Positions 53,441 through 64,000 of a stretch of 64,000 nt of DNA are shown one piece after another. The DNA comes from Micropterix aruncella (Eukaryota; Arthropoda; Insecta; Lepidoptera; Micropterigidae): assembly GCA_944548615.1 (NCBI GenBank), contig OX155957.1, positions 28,914,935-28,978,934 on the forward strand, read 5' to 3'. Under the pieces are notes generated by a model. The model ran no database searches. It saw only the letters and a program-made list of their open reading frames with translations, and was not told where the DNA came from. Numbering within the stretch: position 1 is the first letter of the stretch; each line of letters opens with the position of its first letter. The translations under genes were made by a program, and so were the position numbers.

Positions 53441-54022
53441 ATCGAGTGCATTCAAATGAAGTTCGTGAAATATCTCTGCTTCCGTCTGAAAATCCCATAC
53501 AGGTCATCTAACTATTTCAATTTATGCAAAAAAAAAACATATCCTCCCCTTGATTAAGCGACGTGAAACCGCGGACTTGACCTTTTTGCTAAAAATCACC
53601 TCGAATAATATTAACTGTCCCGACATAGTAAATAAAATTAATCTCCGTGTTCCTTCCAAACTCAATAGATTTAACCCTGCTCTTCATGTTCCTTATGCTG
53701 GTACCAACTATAGGCAAAATTCATTTCTGTGGCGAACAAGTGACAATTTCAATGATTTGATTAAACGATTTGACTTTGATCTATTCTGTACGAGTATTAA
53801 CTCAGCTAGGCAGCGGCTGAACAGTGAATTCTTTAGCACTAATTTTTGAATATTTTTTGTTGTATTTTTTAACCGTTAGCTTTAATTGAAAGGTCACATA
53901 TGTTTCTACAACGTTACTTATACGTGAAAACCTTTAATTGGCTCTCTGTTATACTACTCCATCTTTTTGTTAAATTATAATTAGCTGTTGGTTTTCCTAA
54001 AAATAAATAAATAAATAAATAA
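53441..54022 (+). pseudogene. LINE, RT C-terminus and 3'UTR with (AAAT)n tail
   Basis: The frame starts 'IECIQMKFVKYLCFRLKIPY' (LINE 'E.VQ..F.KYL' motif), shifts once in the A10 run near 53528, then continues 53550-53849: 'KRRETADLTFLLKITSN' (the 'RR...DL.FL.KI' block) to 'QNSFLWRTSDNFNDL' and a stop. The 3'UTR (53850-54022) ends in (AAAT)n. The same family's 3' end interrupts the transposase gene at 30540-30890. 5'-truncated; the RT catalytic core is absent. Confidence 0.85.
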
Positions 54023-54648
<626 letters not shown>

Positions 54649-54759
54649 ACATGATATGGTAAACTGTACAAACGAACTTGTGTAATACTATAAATAAATA
54701 AAAATTTAAAAAAAAATACATACACATGCATACACATGCATACACATGCATTTTTCATA

Positions 54760-55372
54760 TATTTACTTATTAGCACTTGGCACCTGGATGTCTAGTTTTT
54801 GAAATCAAAGGCGTTTAAGAAGCTGGCGTGACTTTACTCTCGTCAGCCCTAAACCATAAGGCCATATTTCATACAAAATAATGTTCGTTTCGTAAACCAC
54901 AAACGACCCCAAATTATCGTAGCTTTGAACACGGTGGATGTGCGCATGCGTGCTTATGCCACACAACATCTAGAAGAGTAACTGGACGCATAGCGGCATG
55001 GATGCAATACAAGAATACATTCACATTTTATGTATGTGGGGCTACAGGCGACCCCATGTTGTGGTTCTAAGGTTAATGCTGAGTGGGGCCAGCACTGAAC
55101 TAGCGTTCGTAATTCTTGAGCATACGTTCTAATTGAGGCTCGGCAATTAACAAATTAACAGTTTCGTGTCCCATTTGCATTTATGAAGGGGGACGATAAA
55201 AATCCAACCGTGGAACTTTTCCCTAACTGGCCGCAAACATGGACAGTATCGAAGGAGCGAACGAGAGGTTGTAATGATTAAGTATTTTTCCATACAAAAT
55301 TTTGAAATAGGGATTTTGTGTTTATTTTTTAACTAATCTCTATTTTCTAAGATATCTAATTTCACAAAATCA
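54760..55372. other. Region without a recognised gene
   Basis: Mixed composition, no domain or repeat recognised. Confidence 0.3.
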
Positions 55373-55478
55373 TAAACCTTTGTTTCAGTACCATTGTTTT
55401 ACCAAGGATATCATCACTATCCTTTCAGTACCCTTTTTTAATAATTTAGTTGAATAAGGATACTGAAACAAGGGTTTA
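55373..55478. repeat. ~106-bp inverted-repeat element
   Basis: TAAACCTTTGTTTCAGTACC (55373-55392) pairs with GGATACTGAAACAAGGGTTTA (55458-55478). A very small MITE or hairpin. Confidence 0.55.
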
Positions 55479-56309
55479 TTATTTTGACATGCAAACCAGC
55501 CACAATTTCTCGGAAGTCGCTCGAAAATCAAAGTCACGTGACTATTTTCTTGGTTATCGTGGTTTTGTCCACTTAAAATTTCTTCCTTTTTCGCAGGGAG
55601 GACAGAAAAACAGTCATACGATAATATTTATTGGACGCACGCGCGCCTAATATAAACCGCCTAACATTTTACGCACTATTTTTTTTTCTATATGATAATA
55701 TAGCGGCTGTATCACGTAGGATCGTATGGGTAGGGCGGATATACATTAATAGTCCCAAGTCATTAAATACATTATAAATAGTGTATTAATACAGCTATAA
55801 TAATTCAATACAGCTATAAATATTATTATTGACGTGAAAACGCTTTTAATAATACTCCCATACTAAAAAAATTCATAAAAAAAATGAAAAAAATACCGCC
55901 AGATTTAGTGAAATCTCGTCGTCCGAGGGTTGCGGCGCGATGGTAAGTATGAAGGTATATTTAAAAAAAAAGACCATCGTCCGTTGCTAAGCGTATTCAA
56001 CTTAAATGTGTGTGTGCTTCATCGATCGGAGGAGGTCGAATATGGGTCTAGAAATTCCCTCCGCGCGACCAGAGAATCTGTCATAACTCTGTAACGGAAA
56101 GGCTTACACGGGTGATTTTAGCGTCGTCGTGTAGATCTCGAGGTACTATAAAATATGAGCTAGACAGAAGAAAAATTAAGATATCGAGTGAAAATTTATT
56201 CCCCTTGAAGACGATTTCACGCAAAACATTACGGTTGTGTAGCAATACTACCCACCCAATTATTTATTTATTTTTAATAATTGATTTTTTACATATACAT
56301 TCAAATGCA
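55479..56309. other. Region without a recognised gene
   Basis: ORFs 55450-55650 and 56112-56312 (+) have no recognisable domain. Confidence 0.3.
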
Positions 56310-56700
56310 TGAGCACAAAATTCAAATTCAAATTCAAATAATTTTTTTAGTTCAAATTATGAGTGGATTCAATTTACAAAAGTCTTAACCTAACTAGGCT
56401 GCCGCCTGTTCCAAGGTAGACAATTTATTTTAATTATCCTAATAAATCTATACTATTATATTTATATAAATAAACAAAATCATACTTAATGTAACAGAAA
56501 TATCTTAATTACCTAATTAAAAATTCGTAAGAAAATGTCATGAAAATTGTCAATAACCTATTATTTTATTTTAAAACATGATAAAAATTAATATATATTT
56601 ATATATGTATTAATAAGTATTAATATGTATTAATAATTTACAAAATAAATTCACAAAAATTAAAAATTATGAATTTACAATTAAGAAAACGCCGTTGTAT
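56310..56700 (-). repeat. LINE 3'UTR fragment with (GAATTT)n end
   Basis: AAATTCAAATTCAAATTCAA at 56318-56340 is the minus-strand microsatellite tail. AACTAGGCTGCCGCCTG inside matches the LINE tails at 20480 and 25060. Coding part not recognised. Confidence 0.45.
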
Positions 56701-57784
56701 GCTTCAAAGTTAGATACACATCTGTCTGAGGTTAGATACACCCAGGTTACATCGCAGATATTAAAACGCAAATGTTTATCTTTCTATTATGCTGTTTATC
56801 TTTCTATTATATTTTGGTATATTGTATTTCTTGTAATATTATCAATGAAAAAAATATAAACAACCGAAATTATCGACCGCGTGATATACAAGAACCGCGA
56901 AATCGCATAACCACCGACTCGGCAAATGACTTTTGAATTGGCGCGTAAGGTATTAAGAAATTGCCTATAATCAAGCCGATGCCGTACAATCCATTTGCGT
57001 CGCTAATCGAAATTTAATTGTGTTGCCAGAAAGAGGGGCGTGCAGAGCGGAAGTAAAAGGAGTTGGTTAAGGCTGTTCATATACGATAAAGGAATAGAAT
57101 TCTGTTTATTAAATTCTGGAAAAAACATAAACAAGAAAAATACTAGCGATCGAATTCCCACCAGGGGTGGGTTTTTGAGTCAACATAAAGTAAATGTTTA
57201 GTAAAAATGTGCTATGAATTGATTTCCAACTTAGCAGGTCACCGAGCAAGCCAGAAAGAATGAAAGTATATTTAACTGTGCCACAGCTCTTGGCCCAGCC
57301 AATCAATGATCCAAATGGGAGTGTAGACGAAAATGGAAGGAAGACAATTTTTGACTCTGGAACTTTGTTTGGATTTGTTAGGACGTAAACATACTAAAGG
57401 TCCCCACTCCTGGGAGGTGAGCAGGGGGGCGGGGGGAGGGGGGCATGTAGAAAGTCCCTTTTTTACACAAGTACCCAACAAAAAAGGAGTGTAATGTGTT
57501 ATCTGTGGTCTATCTATGTATGTTTTCCGTTTATTTATTCCACCATAACTTCTAAACACTTGAACCGATTTAGAAGTGTGGGGTATTGTTAGGTTGTGAA
57601 GTGTGTAGGTATGCTTAGTCCTGTCATATGGTACCTTTATCCAAATATCAATTAGGTTGCTGTCTAAATGTACAAATGTCAATAAATTAACATAAATATA
57701 TCGTGTTTAGTGTCAAATGAAAGGTCTGATTCAGTACATTCCTGATATATACATGTATCTACATGGATATATTCAAAAACATCA
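56701..57784. other. Region without a recognised gene
   Basis: A G/C-run near 57420-57445 and a stretch 57500-57670 in the style of insect repeat ends (AACTTCTAAACACTTGAACCG). ORF 57272-57682 (-) has poly-Pro but no domain. Confidence 0.3.
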
Positions 57785-58226
57785 TTATCAGCCAGTAGAC
57801 GTTCACTGTTAGACATAGGCATGTCCATCCACCCACCTACTTCCTTGAGCCGTCTCCATCCACCTACTTCCTGCGACCTTGGCTATGTCCTCGGTCCATC
57901 TTGTGGGGGGCCGTCCCACATTGCGTCTGTCGGTTCGTGGACGCCATTCGAGAACCTTTTTCTCCTAAAGGTTGTCGGTTCTGCGAGCTATATGGCCTGC
58001 CTATTTGCATTTCATATTAGTAATTTTACGTGGTTCTTCTGCGAATTTCCTCATTTCGGATTCTATCACGCAGTGAAACGCCAAGCATTGCTCTCTCCGT
58101 GGCTCGTTGCGCGACTTTGAGCATGTGTATGGGGCCAATAGTTAGCAACCACGTCTCAGTGCCATATGTCATCACTGGCAATACGCATTCGTCTTGACGC
58201 TCTGCGGTATTTGTGACATATACCAC
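57785..58226 (-). pseudogene. RTE-type LINE, C-terminal fragment
   Basis: The minus-strand frame 58026-58226 reads '[20 protein letters not shown]' then 'HMLKVAQRATERAMLGVSLR' and 'DRIRNEEIRRRT', the RTE C-terminal signature also found at 43321-43641. Downstream the frame is broken but the nucleotide sequence still encodes the 'GRPP.RW..DI.KVAG..WM' block around 57860-57910. It ends near a CTGATAATGATG tail at about 57785. Distinct from the 43-kb copy in sequence, so probably another subfamily. Confidence 0.8.
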
Positions 58227-58308
58227 AAGTATTTCATAAAAACCCGTAATAACAATATTTATAAATGCAATAGTTCACTGTCTGTAACAGCAGTCGTGTT
58301 TTTTATTC

Positions 58309-58487
<179 letters not shown>

Positions 58488-58547
58488 TTCTTTGATTTAT
58501 CGCTTATAACTCGCAAACTAAGCGTCCTAGCGATCCCTACTCACTTA

Positions 58548-58820
58548 CAGGGGTGGTCAAATTATTATATTTAAGCATACATTTCAGTACTTACTAATTT
58601 GCATTTTTCAACATTATTTTCCTTTTAAACTGTACTTACCTTTAACGCTCTATGATTTTTATTGTAACGAATATAATATATAAAGGTATAGTTTGCTATA
58701 CAAATACAAATATCACCGAGCGTTTATAGTAAGCACAGTTTAAAAGCGTAATCATTTTGAAAAATGCAAATTAGTGCTGAAAGGTATGATGCTTGAGTAT
58801 AATAATTTGATCATCCCCTG
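58548..58820. mobile_element. 273-bp MITE of Tc1/mariner type with ~110-bp TIRs
   Basis: CAGGGGTGGTCAAATTATTA at the left end and its inverse (TAATTTGATCATCCCCTG) at the right. Similarity runs about 110 bp inward (AATTTGCATTTTTCAA, CTTTTAAACTGT, AACGCTC). TA flanks both ends (58546-58547, 58821-58822). This is the classic structure of a mariner/Tc1-mobilised MITE. Confidence 0.85.
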
Positions 58821-58822
58821 TA

Positions 58823-59941
58823 TGTCTTGCATAGACTGTAGACCAACCATCAAACAATCAATACCGGAAACGTTCGACGAGTTAAGGCGTTCAAAAGCCA
58901 ATAAACAATAATTACATTCAATCGCCATTAATAAAGTGAACGTTGACACAATCTGGTGCTGCCCCTCGCCGGAGATAAAACGAGGCGATAAAAACGCAGA
59001 CAACAGACAACAGACACGTTCGTCCATTATGAAAATAGTCGTCCTTGCAAGGCCGCGCACCGGGGCTGTGTGTCAGTCCGTACGGTCCCTGTCGTATTGT
59101 ACGATAACGAAAGAGATGCAAGGTAGAATGAATACACCGACCACTGACCACCACCGGACGACTAAAAAATCAATAGGGACGGTGACATTTAAGGTCGATT
59201 TTTATTGCCGATCAATCGAATGAATTGGATTCTGGGAAACTTTATTAAGCTGTAAATAAGATTTTGGATTGATTTTGTATCGATGCATGGTCAGAAATCA
59301 TGAAAATCATTAGGTACATACATTTATGCAAAAAAGTGTCTTTTTGGGATCCTTCAAAACCCTCGAATAAACATATGCACGATCACAATACTTTCTAAAG
59401 GCAGTCTCAAGTCTTTGGATATTTGAAAGGTTTATTTTAAAATAAGGCTGGAAAGAAAATTACGCATTTAATCATATTTTAAATTTTAGCAAATATTACA
59501 AAAATATTTAAGGAAATGAAATGGTACATAACTTATTTTGTACGATGTACTTTATATGAAATATATATTTAAAATGTTATACTTGCTCTTTATTTGTTAA
59601 GGACTGTCTCACCTTAATAATTCACCAAGCATACGCTATCATATCAGTGCTGTGCATACGTCTCGTTTGATGTTTAAGAGTGGCGCGTGGCGCAGAGCGC
59701 GCTTGTATTATTAGTGTTCGAAAATGGCGACACTTATGAAATCAGCGTAAAATTTAACAAATTAAAGGAATAGATTTTGAAGAATAAATAAAGAAAACGC
59801 AATAAGCACCGACGAAACCGTCGTTTGCGGGACTAACTGCGAGAAAGACTAGTCACAAAAGATTTTTTTAAAAGAAAAAGCTTGAAAAGACGAATTGTAG
59901 GTTTATTTCATAATTATTATACCAACCAAATAGGATACGTA
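58823..59941. other. Region without a recognised gene
   Basis: Overlapping ORFs at 58752-59223 on both strands have no domain. The rest is AT-rich. Confidence 0.3.
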
Positions 59942-60827
59942 GGGCCGATTTTTCAATCGTCAGATAAACTGTCTAATAAGTATCCAAGGAATTATTTTAT
60001 CTGTTGATTTATCCATCGAATAACATTGGCGAGTTTTTCAATCATCAAATAACTGTCAAATAGTTATTGGAAGATTTTTCGCTATGTTAGCAGCACTAAC
60101 TTCAGACAATACACGAAAAGCGAGACAGAATGATTGAACCACTCTATATGCTAGAGCGAGAAGCTCTTAAAAAATATTTATTTGACATTTGCTTTCAACA
60201 ATAACCTCGAATTGCGCGCTTTGTCTGTTTGTCGTGTGCGTGTTTCGTGAATTTGCGAGTTTGTCGTTTAAAAATGCAAAGTTTAATAAAAAAACGAGAT
60301 AGGTCTGTTAGTTTCACGACAAGTAATTGCATCATAGATGGTTTGATGCATCACTAACCTTTATGTATTGTGTTTAATTTGGTCTTCAATCAATGTCAGC
60401 AGATACTGGACAGTTTATTTATGTAGTCTGAATTTTCGCTTAAATTCCACATCATCCCATTGTACAAAATTATCCGGTCTGTTTCTCACTACTCTTTGTT
60501 TTCTCAGAACCGGATATAAGTAATTATAATTTCTGCTTTTTCTTCAATAGCAACTTCATCTAACACAGCAAATAAATCCATTTCTCAACGCAAAATATCA
60601 CCAGAAATTAACGCAACCTAACCTCTCACTGTCAAAATCAGTTTAACGGATCAATTTATTGGACGAATAACTCGTTATCTGACCCTCGGAGCAGCGGATA
60701 ACTTTATTCAGCGAATAGTATTTTTATTCCTTTGATAACTGTTAACTGACTATTGAAAAATAAAATTTTGTACTATCTAATGAATAAGTCCTATCCGACT
60801 GTTTATCTGACGATTGAAAAATAGGCC
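59942..60827. mobile_element. 886-bp element with ~30-bp TIRs
   Basis: GGCCGATTTTTCAATCGTCA/GATAAAC at the left matches the inverse of the right end with about two mismatches in 31. Further inward, TTATCTG...GATAAC and CAATAGT motifs are shared. The interior is AT-rich with no intact transposase. The GG...ATTTTTCAAT ends resemble PIF/Harbinger MITEs in my recall. No target duplication established. Confidence 0.7.
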
Positions 60828-61208
60828 TTTATTGGTTTCAGCAGGCTTTAAATTTTCAGAAAATCTCAACGTCCGTCTGACAAGTTGCGGTGAGCTATTA
60901 TTTAAATTTAATCAAAGCTATCGAATGGCTGATAATACTCACATTTTTAACATTTGGGTAATTTAGAGATAAATATGGCAGTTCTTGTCCAATAAAATCT
61001 CCGCGCGCCGAAAAGAGAAGTTAAAGGTATGTCAGGTCCCCCTGTCATATTGAAACCGTGTTTTCTAATTAAAGCCTGAAATACTGAGCCAATAAGATTA
61101 TGCTCCTAAACTAGCTGCCAGCGGGATTTGGAATCGAGACACTTATTTCAACGCGGAATTACAATAAGAGTCGTCGATTGAGTGAGACAAACGAGCGCGC
61201 ATTATATC
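60828..61208. other. Spacer without a gene
   Basis: Nothing recognised. It ends at the left target duplication of the next repeat. Confidence 0.35.
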
Positions 61209-61219
61209 TGCAGCAATGC

Positions 61220-61928
61220 TCTGTTGGAGTTTGGGGAGCTAATGGTCCCTGAAGGAGTTTGGCCACGAAGACCCATCTGTTCAGGGTCGGTCATACTCAC
61301 AGGTCAACGCCTATTCGGCGGCCTCCACGCAAAAGGGAGAGCCAGGGTAGGACGCTGGCATGTGGGCCAGTCTCCCCTAGGAGTCAACCTTTGGGCGCTC
61401 CTGGACGGTTTGCGCACTGTTCGGCGTCAGTCAATCGATTTTGCACTCCGACTAACAGCCGGGGGAGTCTGGGAGCAGTAATGTTTCCTATAGAGCGGGG
61501 GTGGTTGTTAACCTTATGGCAACTGCTCTTGAAACGACCATTCGGCCACCCGACCCCTGGTGAATAAGCCGGGCAAAGGATGCCGTGGTCCGACAGATTC
61601 GGTAGACACCGTATCACCGCTAGATAAGGGAGAGGACCGCGCAAGCGACCTCGATCATGTAACCAGTCAGGAGGTAGGAGGTATCCTGAAGGTTAATTCC
61701 AGGCCGAGATATCCTTCCAAACTGGTAGCCAGGGGGCGGGGCTGCCCGCTGGGTACCTTTCCCGGTGCCTCGCCGTAAGGCGTTGGCCTCTGACGTGCAG
61801 GTGGCGTAACTAGACTGTGGATTGTCTGTCCCAAGTCTTCTGCGCTCACCTCACGGGAGACATAACGATCAATATCGTTAAAACTTTTCGAGGTGACGGG
61901 TTCGCCCGTTGTAGTTGACAGCTCTAGT
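61220..61928 (+). repeat. G7 repeat copy 10, best-preserved, 11-bp target-site duplications
   Basis: TGCAGCAATGC lies directly before (61209-61219) and after (61929-61939). The copy starts TCTGTTGGAGTTTGGGGAGC and ends GTAGTTGACAGCTCTAGT. It includes the 3' hairpin ACGGG-TTCG-CCCGT (61896-61909). No poly(A), no inverted or direct terminal repeats. Confidence 0.9.
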
Positions 61929-61939
61929 TGCAGCAATGC

Positions 61940-62454
61940 CATCTTTGTTGAATAAAATCCTTTGAGCATAGAGCACTCTTACTTTCTGGACACGCCTCGC
62001 AATTCGTAATAGTTCCGCAATTGTGATCCAACTAAGTGGTTTTCGGGTTTATATGATGCCGACTGTTAATGGGGATCATTTATACTGCATTTAACGTCCT
62101 TGATACTTAGATTTTTTGATTGCCGCACTGTACACTAATACACTGAAATATTATTGCATGCGCAGACCAACACGATCCTATAAATAATCTAAAAGAGGCA
62201 CGGGCAAAAGCTCTCTCTCTCTACTACTTTCGTAATTGCAAGGCAATATGAGAATGCAGCAGTGCCTGAAAACTTTAATATTAAAAGCACCCTAAATTTC
62301 TAAAAGACGGCGAGGTAAAATCAAGCTCAAAGGAAATATGAGGAGGAAGGTGGATGGCTCTAGATTGAAGGCTATAAATACAGAGATGCGTAATATAATA
62401 TTATATAATAATAATAGCAATGTATAATTATGTCATTACGCCTACGTATATTAA
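61940..62454. other. Spacer without a gene
   Basis: AT-rich, short (CT)n at 62211-62222. Nothing recognised. Confidence 0.35.
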
Positions 62455-62580
62455 ATCGGAGACGTTTAGGCGACGTTGCAGCCGCTGTTGTCTATGGTAG
62501 ACAACTGCAACGTCGCCGAAACGTCCGGCGTTACAAAATTCATGCGGTAAATTCGTTTTTTATCTTATTTATAACTACAC
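62455..62580. repeat. Fold-back family fragment (relative of 12000-12413)
   Basis: ACAACTGCAACGTCGCCGAA, CGTCCGGCGTT and GCGGTAAATTCGTTTTTTAT match the right arm of 12000-12413. A short left piece (GGCGACGTTGCAG) pairs with it, giving a compact hairpin. Confidence 0.65.
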
Positions 62581-63010
62581 CTACGTAGTTGCTGTTTTTC
62601 GAACTGGCCACTTTAAACTCGGATAAATTCGGTTTGAGCTGGAATTCAACAATCAAATAAATTTTAAATTACAGCTATGCTATTCCTTTTTCGAAATCAT
62701 ATGTTCATTGGTTTTTCTGTCCTTTCTTATTACTATTTGTGTAATTTTTTTATGAGTTTCGTCGTGGCAGCAACGCAGCAGAGACGGCATGCAATATCAA
62801 TAATGTGGAACAAGCAAGCACCACGAACGACCCACCGTGAGTTATTGGTTTGGTCGTATCCGTTTTGGTTTTTTCGATCTCGAGATTGAGCTCCGTGGAC
62901 AATCGGAGAATAATTTACTTACTATTATTCACACACATTTAAAACACCAAGTTTAAAATCTACCTTGCTGGAGTGATGCCCGTTAAGAGATGTAGAATGA
63001 TGCCCGTGAT
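62581..63010 (+). repeat. 5' part of a mariner relic
   Basis: 62570-62720 resembles 51960-52130 ahead of the other mariner relic (GTTGCTGTTTTTCGAACTGG, AATAAATTTTAAATTACAGC). ORF 62677-62889 (+) is unassigned. Confidence 0.4.
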
Positions 63011-63310
63011 AAGGTTGATGATAATGAATTAAAGGTCGTGGTGAAAGCGGATTCGCCACAAATTACTACTGAACCAGCAGCAGCTTTCAACATAAGTAAC
63101 GAAACTATATTGAATCATTTGAGTAAAATTGGCAAAGAAGCTCTAAAAGTTGATATCGTATGAGTTTGTATGAACACCAGATGCAAAAAAACGCGTCGAC
63201 GCTTGTACGGTTTCACTAAACTATCACCGAAATCAAGGGAATCTCAATCGGGCTGTCACAAAAAATGGATCTTGTATGATATAACAGTTAGCGTTTATGA
63301 AGCGTTTATC
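63011..63310 (+). pseudogene. mariner transposase relic, N-terminal half
   Basis: One plus frame with a single TGA (63163-63165) reads 'VVVKADSPQITTEPAAAFNI' then 'SNETILNHLSKIGK' (second HTH motif of mariner transposases) and later 'CHKKWILYD', equivalent to the 'CDEKWILYDN' block. The first catalytic Asp (CDE) is replaced by His, so the catalytic triad is broken as well as the frame. The segment after 'WILYD' is not recognisable. The full protein would be about 345 residues. Confidence 0.75.
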
Positions 63311-63770
63311 ATAGTCCTACTCCACAAATTATTGACTACGAAATTTGACTTAAGGATATGCTATTTTAACAATAATATTCTAAATAGCATACGTCCATTT
63401 CTTCGCGTACTTCACACAAAATATAAAAGATTTATTTCTTTAAAAATATAGAAGATTAGTAGATCAAAGCTTAGGTCTTCATCCAACTATTCATATAAAA
63501 TTTATTGAGATTTCTAATTATAGCTTTTGTTTTGGTTATGCTATCTATGTGTTGTTTTGGCGCATTCGCATATATCCTCCCCTAATACAACTGAGTGGGG
63601 TAACGTGCCCTGTGTGTACAACCTGTCCCTGCCCCCTAAATTAGAACCAGAACGTGTCGGTTTAGACTTGTCTACACAAATGATATTCAGAAATGTCCAG
63701 GTGTCTTTCGGGCTAAAATTTTATAAGTTGCTATGAACGTAGACTTTTTGGCATTTCGTCACAACTGGTT
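63311..63770. other. AT-rich stretch, possible LINE tip
   Basis: ORF 63527-63736 (+) ends 'FRNVQVSFGLKFYKLL', faintly like a LINE C-terminus ('..YFGLK.YNKLP'). Too short to call. Confidence 0.25.
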
Positions 63771-64000
63771 GCAAAGGATACTTGGCATCCTATAAGTGTC
63801 CCACGAGGCTTCAGATGAATTGGATTTGTGTTTAGGCTTGGCTCTGTTGCGTATAGCCATTTCGGCCTTCATTGTATCAGTGATTCAGGAACAGGGGGGA
63901 TGTTTAATCCTGCCAGTTTTGAAAGGTGCATGCTCGTCATAAAATTTTGTTATAAGGCTACTGATCGGTTCAAGTTTTTCGTCTGCTGTTGTGAGTTAAA
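63771..64000 (-). pseudogene. LINE endonuclease-RT linker fragment at the window edge
   Basis: The minus-strand frame reads 'ISSLITKFYDEHAPFKTGRI', 'KHPPCS', a TGA where the family has Trp, then 'ITDTMKAEMAIRNRAKPKHK' and 'SEASWDTYRM'. This is the CR1/Jockey-type linker ('F...HAPFKT..I..PP.PW.T..L'). It corresponds to the region encoded at 31689-31934 but is not closely similar. A TAA near 63997 closes the frame. The element may continue past the window. Confidence 0.6.

Noticed and set aside
63527..63770. Second twin-primed LINE at the right edge (plus RT-like tip next to minus linker)
   Set aside because: Relative order does not fit twin priming and the RT-like match is too short.

Overview
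This is eukaryotic DNA, AT-rich and packed with transposable elements. It is most probably from an insect, and a moth or butterfly is the best guess. The reasons are RTE-type and CR1/Jockey-like LINE relics, mariner and Tc1 relics, and repeat ends beginning CTAGCTG...CCCGG or carrying CGCCGAAACGTCGG. I recall these as common in lepidopteran genomes, so that step is recall plus inference. No host gene, rRNA or CRISPR array could be recognised, and only one tRNA-like sequence, apparently a SINE promoter. Almost every long ORF is a transposon relic or chance. Three ORFs look somewhat gene-like but are unassigned (17112-17300, 48943-49236, 49799-50044, all minus strand).

Layout. 0-13 kb: a LINE 3' fragment, a possible 1.2-kb TIR element, two copies of a GC-rich 0.7-kb repeat (called G7 here), a 247-bp tandem duplication, another LINE fragment and a 410-bp fold-back repeat. 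13-25 kb: further G7 copies, two in inverted 3'-to-3' arrangement, plus mariner, Tc1, hAT-like and LINE remnants. 25-33 kb: a LINE RT fragment, then the best-preserved DNA transposon (about 28050-31579). It carries a SWIM/YqaJ nuclease gene on plus and a DDE transposase gene on minus, the latter split by a later LINE insertion. Next to it is a LINE whose 5' part is inverted (31680-32872). 33-43 kb: MITEs, hairpins, G7 fragments and a decayed Tc1 element. 43-46 kb: a 2.5-kb RTE retrotransposon on minus. 46-50 kb: a concatenated set of G7 pieces and assorted repeats. 50-64 kb: MITEs, mariner relics, two long (TA)n arrays, LINE pieces and the last well-preserved G7 copy.

The genes do not form a host pathway. 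The only co-operating pair is the transposase and YqaJ nuclease of the 28-31.6 kb element, an architecture I associate with ISL2EU-type transposons. The most intriguing unclassified item is G7. It has ten loci in 64 kb and no convincing coding capacity. Three copies have clear 11-12-bp target-site duplications. Its 5' starts vary, it has no poly(A) tail, and a small GC hairpin lies just inside a CTAG(T)-like 3' end. That pattern suggests a structured non-coding RNA copied by a LINE-type machinery.
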